This document shows positions 40,633-50,200 of a stretch of 54,493 nt of DNA, in pieces (the first letter of the stretch is position 1; each line of letters begins with the position of its first letter). The DNA lies in contig JBFMFH010000020.1 of the NCBI GenBank assembly GCA_040752275.1, positions 1 to 54,493 on the forward strand, given 5' to 3'. The stretch comes from JBFMFH01 sp040752275. Lineage in GTDB: Bacteria > Acidobacteriota > Vicinamibacteria > Vicinamibacterales > JAKQTR01. The position numbers were made by a program, and so were the translations under genes. The notes under the pieces were generated by a model. It made no database searches. It had not been told where the DNA came from and worked only from the letters and a program-made list of their open reading frames with translations.

Positions 40633-42930
40633 ATAGGCCATCACCCCGCGGTTGTCGAGGATGACCTGGAACACCTCGGCCGCCTGGTCGTAGGCCTGCA
40701 GGCCGAGCAGGGCGTGGGCACGGATGAATGACGGCACGAACTCGAAACGCGAGCCGAGCTCGTACGGCCTGATCGGCTCGAGCAGCGCAACGACTTCGGC
40801 GAAACGCCCTTCGGCCACGGCGAGCGCGGCGCGTGCGGGCGCCACGAACTCGAGATCACGACCCGCCCCTGGCGGCACGGTGCGGTCGTACTCCTCCAGT
40901 TGACGACGCGACGCAGCCACGTCGCCAGCCAGGGCGGACACGAGCGCGCTCTGGGCCAAGCGGCCGGGACTCCTGTCGATGTCGAGGGCCGCCGCGACAG
41001 ATGTGGATGTGCCCGTTCTGTCCCCGAGCAGCGCGCGGCTTCCGGCCTCGGAGAGAAGCGCCGTCGAAGCCGCAGTGACGTCCTGCCGGGCCTCGGCGTC
41101 GGCTCTGACTTGGGCCCACAGGTCGCGAGCCTCCCGGAAGCGCCCTCGGTACATTGCCAGGCGAGCCCGCCGGACCAGCAGGAAGGGCGTCATTCCCGGC
41201 TCGCGCGACGCATACTCGTCCTCCGAGCGCATGAGGGCCTCGTCGCCCGTCAGAAAGGCGAGATCGTAGCGAAGGTCGTGTGTGCTTGGCGACTCGCGGC
41301 CCCTCGTCTCGGCCAGCGCCTGGAGGGCCTCATCGAACCGGCCGGCTCCGGCAAGGGCGCCGGCGAGCACCAGGGACGCGACAGCGCTGTCGGGCTCGAG
41401 GCGGACGGCCTCGCGTGCCTCGTCGATGGCCGGGTACCAGAGGCCGACCTGCTGGTAGAGCGACGCGAGATTGACGCGGGCCGCCAGTCCATGGGACGCC
41501 GACTGGCTGAGCACCGAAAAGGCGTCGATGGCGCGCAACGGGCTCTCGAGGACGCCGTTGTAGTAGTGGCCTTCGATGTACAGGCGCTCGGATGCGGTCA
41601 CGCGCCCGCTCAACTCGAAGGCGCGCGTCAGCGGCGCGATGGCCTCGCCCCGCCGGCGCAGGTTGAGCAACGCGACTCCGGTGCGGGCATGGGCGAGGGC
41701 GAATTCCGGATCGATGGCGGTCGCCCGCTGGTACTGCTGCAGGGCTTCGACATACGCCCCGAGGTACCCCTCTCGATCGCCCAGGCTGACCGCACGAAGC
41801 GCCTCGAGCGACGGGGTGCTCGCCTGCACGAGGGGCACGTCGAAGCGTTCGACCGACGCCATCGACTCGCCAAGATCGCGCCGTATCGTATTGGCGGCCC
41901 GAGACAGGGCCTCCAGCACGTGCTCCTTGCCGGCGGCCTCGGCTTGGGCCCGCGCAATCGTGTCGCGCGACGCGCAGGCGATGGCCTCCAGGCCGACCAC
42001 GTAGCGCTGGCCCAGCGGCGCAATCGACCCGTGCAGAATGGCGGATGCGCCAATGCGCTCGCAGATCTGCAGCGCGAGGTCCGGGGTGATGGCCGTTGTT
42101 GCCGGCTGCCCGAGAAACTGCAGGGTCTCCTGCACCTGCCGTTCCGGAGTCACGCGGACGTATGGCGACTGCTCCAGATGGATGGCCAGTGCGAGGCGGA
42201 GCGTCCCGTCGAAGACGGGGTCGCCGGTCGTGTTGGTGAACGCCAGCACGACCGGATCGCGCTCTGCGAGCGGCGGCGGCGCCGGAGTCCAGAGCAGCCG
42301 CCAGGCCATCAGCGCCGCCGCCAGGGCCGCCACGGCCGCGGAGGACATGACGAGCCGGCGGCGGGATCGGAGCCCGAAGTGGAGCCAGAGACGGGGCTGG
42401 GGACGGGGGAGCAGGAGTTCGGGTCGCGGCAGGTCGAGCGCGGAGTCCCCCAGGGCGCCTGCCGCCGTGCCTGGGGCTGTCGCTTTCAGGGCTGGCCAGC
42501 CTCCCTCGGGACTACGGCGGTCCGCCGAAGCGTCCGCGAGGGCGAACCGCCCGTCGCTGTGGCCGTTGCCGTCGGCAGGAGCGACGGGAGCAATCAGCCG
42601 GTAGCCCCGTTTCGGGATGGTCTCGATCAGCGTCGGCGACTGCGCACTGTCGCCGAGAGCCTGGCGCAGCTCGGCCACACAGCGCGCGAGGGCCGTGTCG
42701 GCCACGAACTGGTTCGGCCACACGCGGTCCAGCAACTCGTGGCGGCTGACAGGGCGCCCCGGGGACGTGGCCAGGCAGACGAGTACGTCGACGAGCTGCG
42801 GTCGCAGGTGGATGGTCGTGCCGTTCCGCGATGCGCGGTTCAGGCTGGGCTGGATCAGCCAGTCACCAAGCGTGAAGTCGGCCCCGGGCCCTGCGGTGGC
42901 ACTCGGCGCGACCTGAATGGGGTCCGACAT
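40456..42930 (-). CDS. Winged-helix (CadC-like), one-TM, TPR regulator (2)
   Basis: An 824-residue paralogue of the 37261-39651 protein in opposite orientation. Domain order is an OmpR-type winged helix (about 18-115; RPQLVDVLVCLATSPG... and IETIPKRGYRLIAP), a variable Pro/Ala-rich linker, one transmembrane helix (about 195-215), a conserved PVVLAFTNTTGDPVFDGTL segment also found in the paralogue, and TPR repeats to the end. A purine-rich GGGAGAGGGGGAGGG tract lies 8 nt before the ATG. Its 3' end overlaps the HExxH gene. It probably senses periplasmic or envelope signals; targets unknown. Confidence 0.88.
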   Translation of the reverse strand: MSDPIQVAPSATAGPGADFTLGDWLIQPSLNRASRNGTTIHLRPQLVDVLVCLATSPGRPVSRHELLDRVWPNQFVADTALARCVAELRQALGDSAQSPTLIETIPKRGYRLIAPVAPADGNGHSDGRFALADASADRRSPEGGWPALKATAPGTAAGALGDSALDLPRPELLLPRPQPRLWLHFGLRSRRRLVMSSAAVAALAAALMAWRLLWTPAPPPLAERDPVVLAFTNTTGDPVFDGTLRLALAIHLEQSPYVRVTPERQVQETLQFLGQPATTAITPDLALQICERIGASAILHGSIAPLGQRYVVGLEAIACASRDTIARAQAEAAGKEHVLEALSRAANTIRRDLGESMASVERFDVPLVQASTPSLEALRAVSLGDREGYLGAYVEALQQYQRATAIDPEFALAHARTGVALLNLRRRGEAIAPLTRAFELSGRVTASERLYIEGHYYNGVLESPLRAIDAFSVLSQSASHGLAARVNLASLYQQVGLWYPAIDEAREAVRLEPDSAVASLVLAGALAGAGRFDEALQALAETRGRESPSTHDLRYDLAFLTGDEALMRSEDEYASREPGMTPFLLVRRARLAMYRGRFREARDLWAQVRADAEARQDVTAASTALLSEAGSRALLGDRTGTSTSVAAALDIDRSPGRLAQSALVSALAGDVAASRRQLEEYDRTVPPGAGRDLEFVAPARAALAVAEGRFAEVVALLEPIRPYELGSRFEFVPSFIRAHALLGLQAYDQAAEVFQVILDNRGVMAYSVFYPLALLGQARALAASGEAVRSLQGYQALLDLWKDADAELALLAAARREAAALRRR

Positions 42931-43285
42931 GCTGCAGGCCCTCCCCCTCTCCGGTCGGGAGCGGACCGGATCCTGTACCCGTTAGACGAATGGACGGATT
43001 GCGCGGGCTTACGGTTCGCTTCGAACTCGCTTACGGTGCCGGATCTTCTCGTCACTCGGGCCCGGCCGGTCGAATCGAAGCCAGGACGAACGCGCAACGA
43101 AGGCTTCGGAAACCACGGTCGACCCTCGATACCGCATACTGAGGGGCAGACGCGCTTTACGGCGGCGGGCGGCCTCCTCTTCGTGTCGCCAGGGTCCTGC
43201 GACACCCCGCTCGCCGCCGTCCTTTTCGCCAGCAGAACCTGCCTCGACCCTGCCAGGCCGCCGGCGCCGGGTGTAGACTGGCCCC
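42931..43285. promoter_or_regulatory. Divergent intergenic region with direct repeats
   Basis: 355 bp without a gene, between the TPR regulator (minus) and the GH51 gene (plus). GCTTACGGT occurs at 43007-43015 and again at 43029-43037, 22 bp apart, the two-turn spacing used by OmpR-type winged-helix proteins. TAGACT (43274-43279) lies 6 nt before the GH51 GTG and no Shine-Dalgarno is present, so that mRNA is probably leaderless. Confidence 0.45.
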
Positions 43286-45769
43286 GTGCCATTCCACCAC
43301 TCGTTCGGACGCCGCCTCCAGATTCTCGGCGGGGCCACCCTGATGCTCTTCGTCCTTGGGGGCCGGGGCGCGTGCCATCGTGCGGCGGCCGCGCCGCAGA
43401 CCGCCCCCCCCGCCTCCTCCATCCCGAACGGGTCCTTTGAAGCCGTCGAGGGGGATCGGCCGGCAGGCTGGCGAACCGCCACCTTCCAGCGGGCTGCCGA
43501 GTTCGCCGTCGACGCCATCGCCCATTCCGGCACACGAAGCGTACGCATCTCGTCCCGTGACGGCACCGACGCGGGATGGACGGTCCGGGTCGAGGTGCGG
43601 CCCTACGCGCGCTACCGGCTCAGCGCCTGGATCAAGACCGACAACGTGGACGCCGGCACGGGTGCGGGTGCCCTGCTGAACCTCCACGGCCTGGGCCGCA
43701 TGCACACCGAGGCGGTCACCGGCACGACCGACTGGACCCAGGTCTCGCTCGAGTTCGAGACCGAGGCGAACGACGGTCTCCAGGTCAACTGCCTGCTCGG
43801 CGGCTGGGGCCGCTCCCGCGGGACAGCGTGGTACGACGATGTGGAGCTCGTGATGCTGTCAGCCCGGGAGCTGCGGCCGGCGGTCGTGATTGATGCGGGC
43901 TCGCGGCGCCCCCCGATATCCAAGTACATCTACGGCCAGTTCATCGAACACCTGGGGCGCTGCATCTACGGCGGCATCTGGGCCGAGATGCTCGAGGACC
44001 GGAAGTTCTTCTATCCGGTGGGGGCCAGGGAGTCACCCTGGACGATCGAGGGCGACCCGCGCTCCGTGGCCATGAGACGCGTTGACGCGTATGTGGGCGA
44101 GCATTCGCCCGAGTTCGTCGTTGGGCCTGGCGCGCAGGGCGGGATCGGACAGTCCGGCTTGGCGCTCGCGGCCGGGAGCTCCTACACGGGACGTATCGTC
44201 CTGGCAGGGGACGGATCCGGGACCCCGGTCGACGTCAGCCTCGTGTGGGGTCCCGCGCCGGCCGAGCGGGAGACCGTCACGGTGCGAGGGGTGCGAAGGG
44301 CGTTCCGCACGTTTGCGCTGTCGTTCACCGCCCGGGAAACCGCCGCCGACGGGCGGCTCCTCATCACCAGTCGCGGTGAGGGTCCCGTGCGGGTGGGGGC
44401 CGTGTCGCTGATGCCGGCCGATCATGTCGAGGGCTTCCGGCCCGACGTCCTGCGGCTGCTCCGTGAGCTGAACGCGCCAGTGTACCGGTGGCCGGGAGGG
44501 AACTTCGTCAGTGGGTACGACTGGCGGGACGGCGTCGGCGATCGCGACCGCAGGCCGCCGCGCAAGAACCCGGCGTGGCAGGGCATCGAGCACAACGACG
44601 TAGGCATCCACGAGTTCATGGCGCTCTGCCGGCTGATCGACGCCGAGCCGTACATCGCCGTCAACAGCGGCCTGGGCGATGCCCGGTCCGCCGCCGACCA
44701 GGTCGAGTACGTCAACGGCGCGGCCTCGACACCTATGGGGCGGCAACGCGAGGCCAACGGCCATCCCGAGCCGTTTCGGTGCCGATGGTGGTCGGTTGGC
44801 AACGAGATGTACGGTAACTGGCAGCTCGGCCACGTGCCGCTGGCCGACTACGTGAAGAGGCATGCCGAGTTCGCCCTGGCGATGCGGGGGAAGGACCCGT
44901 CGATTGCGCTCGTGGCCGTCGGAGCCGTCGGGACCTGGGACGAGGCCATGCTTGCCGGGAACGCCGCCAGCATGGACCTCATCAGCGAGCACTTCTACGT
45001 GCAGGAAGGCGTCGGACTCATGGGCCACGTCGCCCAGGTGCCGCGGGCCATTCGCCGGATCGCGTCGGCGCACCGTCGCTATCGCGAGACGATTCCGGCG
45101 CTGGCCGGCCGCGACATCCGCATCGCGCTCGACGAATGGAACTACTGGTACGGCCCGCACCTCTACGGCGAGCTGGGCACGCGCTACTACCTGAAGGACG
45201 CGCTGGGCATCGCCGCGGGCATCCACGAGTACGCCCGGCAGTCCGACATCATCTTCATGGCGAACTACGCCCAGACGGTGAACGTGATCGGCGCGATCAA
45301 GACGACGAAGACCGCAGCGGCTTTCGACACGACGGGACTCGTGCTGAAGCTGTATCGCGCCCGGTTCGGGCAGATCCCTGTGGAGGTCGGCGGGGCGCCC
45401 GAGCCGCTCGATGTGGCGGCGGCCTGGCGTGGGGACGGATCCGCGTTGACCCTGGCGGTCGTGAATCCGACACGGGACGAGCAATCGCTCGCGCTTCAGC
45501 TGACGGGCGGGGAATTCAGGCCGGATGCGACGCTGTGGCGCATCGCCGGCGAGGATGAGCGGGCCTTCAACGAGCCGGGAAAGGCGCCGGCCGTGTCCGT
45601 TGTGGAATCGCGGGGAATCCCGCTGGGCAGCACCCTCCTCGTGCCGCCCATGAGCATCTCGCTGTACGAGGTCGCCGTCACGACAGATCGGCCGGCGACG
45701 TCGCGGCCGGGATCCGGGCTCCCCGACGTCGCCAGGCCCCCTGCCGCGGGGCTTCGTCGAGGCGGGTAG
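43286..45769 (+). CDS. Secreted GH51 alpha-L-arabinofuranosidase with N-terminal CBM-like domain
   Basis: An 827-residue glycosidase that removes arabinofuranosyl units from hemicellulose or pectin. It has a signal peptide (about 1-37), then a carbohydrate-binding-like beta-sandwich (about 45-195; NGSFEAVEGDRPAGW). The GH51 catalytic barrel spans about 215-650, opening with ISKYIYGQFIEHLGRCIYGGIW. The general acid/base Glu is near 507 (WSVGNEMYG) and the nucleophile Glu near 617 (LDEWNYWYG). A C-terminal beta-domain follows. The last 30 or so residues are Arg/Pro-rich and overlap the convergent radical SAM gene by 92 bp. GTG start, no Shine-Dalgarno. Confidence 0.92.
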   Translation: MPFHHSFGRRLQILGGATLMLFVLGGRGACHRAAAAPQTAPPASSIPNGSFEAVEGDRPAGWRTATFQRAAEFAVDAIAHSGTRSVRISSRDGTDAGWTVRVEVRPYARYRLSAWIKTDNVDAGTGAGALLNLHGLGRMHTEAVTGTTDWTQVSLEFETEANDGLQVNCLLGGWGRSRGTAWYDDVELVMLSARELRPAVVIDAGSRRPPISKYIYGQFIEHLGRCIYGGIWAEMLEDRKFFYPVGARESPWTIEGDPRSVAMRRVDAYVGEHSPEFVVGPGAQGGIGQSGLALAAGSSYTGRIVLAGDGSGTPVDVSLVWGPAPAERETVTVRGVRRAFRTFALSFTARETAADGRLLITSRGEGPVRVGAVSLMPADHVEGFRPDVLRLLRELNAPVYRWPGGNFVSGYDWRDGVGDRDRRPPRKNPAWQGIEHNDVGIHEFMALCRLIDAEPYIAVNSGLGDARSAADQVEYVNGAASTPMGRQREANGHPEPFRCRWWSVGNEMYGNWQLGHVPLADYVKRHAEFALAMRGKDPSIALVAVGAVGTWDEAMLAGNAASMDLISEHFYVQEGVGLMGHVAQVPRAIRRIASAHRRYRETIPALAGRDIRIALDEWNYWYGPHLYGELGTRYYLKDALGIAAGIHEYARQSDIIFMANYAQTVNVIGAIKTTKTAAAFDTTGLVLKLYRARFGQIPVEVGGAPEPLDVAAAWRGDGSALTLAVVNPTRDEQSLALQLTGGEFRPDATLWRIAGEDERAFNEPGKAPAVSVVESRGIPLGSTLLVPPMSISLYEVAVTTDRPATSRPGSGLPDVARPPAAGLRRGG

Positions 45770-47105
45770 GATCCAGCGCCCGGAGCCGGCGCGACGGATC
45801 GTACCCCTTCACGTGAAATCGGAACTGGCGCCCCCAGTACGCCACGTTCAGCAGCAGCGGGACGTGAAAGTTCCTCAGCCCGGACGGCATGGTCAGCCAA
45901 CGGCAGAGCCGCCGCAGGATCCGCGCGGGCGAGTAGAACCGCTTGTTGATCCATTGCAGGCCGGCCATCAGCTCGTCCCTTGTCATCTGCGCCGGTTCGA
46001 AGACGGCCCACTTGTAGTCGTAGTGCTCCCAGTTCCAGTCCACGATGCGATGACGCATCCGTTCGAAGAGCCTCGTGCCGGGAAGCGGCGTGAGGATGGA
46101 GGCTTGCATGACATCGGCGCCGATGTCGTCGAGCGTCGCGAGGGTCGAGCGAAACACCTCTCGCGCGTCGGCGTCGAACCCGAAGATCACCGCAGCCTCG
46201 ACGACGATACCGAGCGCGTGCAGGCGGCTGATCGCATCCCGGTAGAACTCCGGGGAGCGGATTGCCTTGTTCTGCGAACAGAGGGCACTCTTCGAGAAGC
46301 TCTCGAGTCCGATGAACACGCCCACGCAGCCCGAGCGGCGCATCCACTCCAGCAGCTCCGGGTCGTCGGCGGCCTCGACCGACACCTGCGCGGCCCACGT
46401 CTTCCGAAGGGGCGCAATCGCCTCGAACAGCCGGAGGGCGTAGTCGCGGTCCTGCGTCAGGTTGTCGTCCATGAACAAGAAGAACCGGTCGTCGAAGCTC
46501 CGCAGGTGCGCGACGATGGAGGGGATGTCCCGCTGGTAGCGCCGGCCCTGGTAGAAGGCGGTGATCGAGCAGAAGGCGCACTCGTTGCGGCAGCCGAGCG
46601 TGGCCGAGCACGTGTTGACCGACACGTAGCGGCCCCTGCGCAACAGGTGGCGGGGCAGTGACACCGGCACCTCCACGTCCGGATCGCCGTGATAGATACG
46701 CCGCAGGCGTCCAGCCTCCACGTCCTCGATCACCGAGGGCCAGGCTCCGCCGGCCGGGCCGATGACCACGGCGTCGGCGTGGGCGAGTGCCTCGTCCGCA
46801 TTGAACGTGGGATGGAACCCCCCGAGCACCACAGGGATGTGACGTGCCCGGAACTCGCCGCACAGGGCGTACGCCCTTGGCGCGGCGGCGGTCATGACGG
46901 TGATGCCGGCCAGGTCGAACCCTTCATCCCAGGGGATGTCCTCGACCTGTTCGTCGACCACCCGAATCTGATGGCGGTCGGGCGTCAGGGCGGCGACGCT
47001 CAGCAGTGACATCATCGAGAAACGGAATGTCTTGCCGTTGAACAGGCGTTTCTTGCCCAGTCCACGCCAGGCTCCAGAGGATGGGGCGATGAGGAGGATC
47101 TTCAC
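45678..47105 (-). CDS. B12-binding domain radical SAM protein
   Basis: A 475-residue cobalamin-dependent radical SAM enzyme. Residues 1-130 form the B12-binding Rossmann-like domain (KILLIAPSSG, VVDEQVEDIP). The radical SAM core (about 165-380) carries the cluster motif C-x3-C-x2-C in GCRNECAFC, followed by DDNL, E-rich VSVEAADD and IGLES. A C-terminal DUF4070-like region follows. Such enzymes methylate or rearrange unactivated carbons. The GTG at 47105 starts the family N-terminus; no strong ribosome site is seen. It is divergent from the activase, with 136 bp between them. Substrate unknown. Confidence 0.87.
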   Translation of the reverse strand: MKILLIAPSSGAWRGLGKKRLFNGKTFRFSMMSLLSVAALTPDRHQIRVVDEQVEDIPWDEGFDLAGITVMTAAAPRAYALCGEFRARHIPVVLGGFHPTFNADEALAHADAVVIGPAGGAWPSVIEDVEAGRLRRIYHGDPDVEVPVSLPRHLLRRGRYVSVNTCSATLGCRNECAFCSITAFYQGRRYQRDIPSIVAHLRSFDDRFFLFMDDNLTQDRDYALRLFEAIAPLRKTWAAQVSVEAADDPELLEWMRRSGCVGVFIGLESFSKSALCSQNKAIRSPEFYRDAISRLHALGIVVEAAVIFGFDADAREVFRSTLATLDDIGADVMQASILTPLPGTRLFERMRHRIVDWNWEHYDYKWAVFEPAQMTRDELMAGLQWINKRFYSPARILRRLCRWLTMPSGLRNFHVPLLLNVAYWGRQFRFHVKGYDPSRRLRALDPTRLDEAPRQGAWRRRGARIPAATSPADLS

Positions 47106-47178
47106 ATCTGCCAATCTAGGGCCGGACAGGTTCGAAGTCCTGACCGCCCGGTGAGGAATCGTGAGAAGGCCTCTCTCC

Positions 47179-47207
47179 TTGACCCGCGAGCCTGCCAGCC
47201 GTATGTA
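47179..47207 (+). promoter_or_regulatory. Putative promoter of the activase gene
   Basis: TTGACC (47179-47184), a 17-nt spacer and TATGTA (47202-47207). Transcription would start near 47213. This excludes the in-frame ATGs at 47203 and 47209, which lie in or just after the -10, and supports the ATG at 47242. Confidence 0.45.
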
Positions 47208-47241
47208 TATGTTAGGACGCCCCGCGCTCGCGGACCTTCCT

Positions 47242-50200
47242 ATGCGTCTTGGCATCGACCTCGGCGCCGACCGGCTCAAACTCGTCTGCTGCGGCGAGCA
47301 CGCGGACCCCCTGTACATGACAAGCCGCGAGGTCCGCAACCAGCCGCACATGGCGCTTGCCGACGCCCTCGCCGAGCTCGATCTCCACACGGCCGCAGCC
47401 GCCCAGGTCCGCGTGGGCGTGACGGGCGGCGGGCGCGGCCTCGTCGAGGGCATCGCGACCTGCCACGGATTCAACGAAGTGGTGGCCACCGCGCACGGCG
47501 TTCGGACCGCCTGCCCCGACGCCCGCACCATCATCGATCTGGGCGGCCACTTCTCGAAGTGGATCCTGATCGGCGCCGAACCGGGCGCCGACGCAACCGT
47601 GGTCGATTTCGCCACCAACGGCCTGTGCGCGGCTGGTGCGGGCGCGTTTCTCACGCAGCAGGCCGACCGGCTCGGCCTCAGCGTGGACGAGCTGGGACGA
47701 ATGGCCGGTGCGGCCAGACGCGGCGCGACGATCGCTGGCCGCTGCAGCGTCTTCGCGAAGTCCGACATGATCCACCTCCAGCAGAAGGGCACACCCGTGG
47801 ACGAAATCGCCTACGGGCTGTGCCAGGCGCTGGCACGGACGTTTCTGGCCACGATCGCCCAAGGACGCGCGATCGAGCCTCCCGTAGTTCTTGTGGGTGG
47901 AGGCGCCGCCAACCCCGGCCTCGTGCGGGCGTTTCGTGAAGCGCTTCGCCCGGCCGACGGCGTGGTCGTTCCGCCGGATCCGCTCTACTACGGCGCGCTG
48001 GGTTCGGCCCGGCTCGCCGCCGCCGCGCCGCCAATCGCGCTGGCCGGCCTTCTCCAGGCGCTGCAACAGCGGCACGCCTGCGCTGCCGTCAGCCAGACCG
48101 GCCATCTCTCGGCTCTTCCACCCCTTCGGCGGCCTGCGGCTTGGGCGGCGCCATGCCCAGAGGAGACCGCGGTTCCCCCACGGGGGCGCGTCGAGGGCAT
48201 CCTCGGCGTGGATGTGGGGTCGGTGAGCACCAACCTGGTCCTGCTGTCGTCGTCTGGTGAGGTGCTGCAGGGCATCTACCTGCCCACGCGCGGCCGCCCG
48301 GTCGAGGTGCTGCAGGACGGTCTCGATCGGATTCGCGCGCGGCTCGGCGAGCGCTTGAGCGTGCTGGGTGTCGGCGTGACCGGCAGCGGGCGCCACCTCG
48401 CGGCGGACCTCGTCGGCGCCGACGCGGTCCACAACGAGATCACGGCGCAGATGACGGCGGCGCTGGCGTTCGCGCCGGACACCGACACCATCTTCGAGAT
48501 TGGCGGCCAGGACTCCAAGTACATCGCCATCCGTGAGGGCCGGCTCGCCAGCTTCGAGATGAACAAGATCTGTGCCGGCGGTACGGGGTCGTTTCTGGAA
48601 GAACAGGCCACGCGGCTTGGTATCAGCGTGTACGGCGAGTTCGAAGAGCAGGCCTTCCAGGCGCGCCAGGTGTGCGATCTTGGCTCGCGCTGCACTGTCT
48701 TCATGGAGAGCGAGGTGGTGCGCGCCCGGGAGCGCGGCACGGCGCTGGCCGATATCTGCGCCGGCCTTGCGTACTCGGTCGCGCGCAACTACCTGGAAAA
48801 GGTCGTCGCCGGCCGGCGCGTTGGGAGGCACGTGCTCTTCCAGGGCGGGTCCGCGTCGAACGCGGCACTGGTGGCCGCCTTCGACCGGCTCCTCGGCCGC
48901 CAGGTGCGTGTCCACCCGCACAATCGGATCTCGGGAGCCATCGGTGCGGCCCTGCTGGCCGCGCGCGCTGGTTCCGGCAAGAGCCGCTTCAAGGGGCTGT
49001 CGTCGTGCGCGTCCGTGTCCGTGCGGAGCTTCGAGTGCCAGCGCTGCGAGAACCGGTGCCAGGTCAACCGCGTCCGAGTCGACCAGCGAGTCGCGTACTT
49101 CGGCGACGTCTGCGAGCGGTACTCGCAGCGTGCCGATGAGCGCCCCACAGGTTTGCGGTCGCTGCCCGGACTGTTCGCCGCGCGCAACCGGCTGCTCGAC
49201 ACGATGCCTGGTGCACCCACCGGGGACGCGGCTGGGGATCGGCCGCGCATCGGCCTGCTCCGCGCGTCACTCAACTTCGAGTACCTGCCGTTCTGGCGTC
49301 TGCTGCTCCAGGAACTCGGCTTCGAACCCGTCGTCTCGCTACCCACGACGGCACGCATGCTGCAGGAGAGCGGCCGCGGTCTGCCGGCGGAAGTGTGCCT
49401 CCCGATGAAGGCCGCCGTCGCCCAGGCGCGATCGCTTCTCGACGGGAGGCTCGTGTCCCGGATCTTCGTGCCGGCGCTGGTCGAGTGCCCGCCGCGCGGC
49501 CGCGACGACCAGAGCCACACGTGCTTCTACGCCCAACAGCTCCCCGACATGCTGCGGGCCCACCTCGGCGATCGCATCCTGAGCGCGCAGTTCGGCCTTG
49601 CAGGAGGCGGCATTGGGCTGATGGAGCCCGTCCTCGCCCTGGCCGAGGCGCTGGACCGGCCCATGTTGGCCGTCGCCCGCGCGCTCGCCAAGGCGCAGGC
49701 GGCGCAGCAAGCCTACACCGCCGAGCGCCGGCGGCTCGGAGAGGCCATGCTGAGCGGGTCCTTCGATCGCGCCGTGGTCGTGCTCGGCCGGCCCTACAAC
49801 ACCCACGATCCCTTCCTGAATCTCGCGCTCGCCGGTCACATCGAGCGGCTGGGCCTGTGCGCCATTCCTTGGGACCTGCTTCCGCTCGACGATGTCGAGC
49901 TCGGTGCCCGCTGGCAGAGTGTGCCGTGGCACTTCACCCGCGAGCAGCTGCGGGCGATCGAGGTCATGCGCCGCGACGCCCGGCTGTTCCCGATCGTCGT
50001 ATCCAGCTACGGATGCGGCCCCGACGGCTTCACGGTCAAGCACGTGGACGAGCTGCTCGCGGATCGCCCGCGCCTGCTGCTGGAATTCGATGAGCACTGC
50101 GGTGAGGCGGGTCTCGTCACGAGGCTCGAGGCGTTCGCCGACGAAATCGACTCGCACCTTCACGAACGCCGGCGAGTGGCGACATCGGCTCGAACGACAC

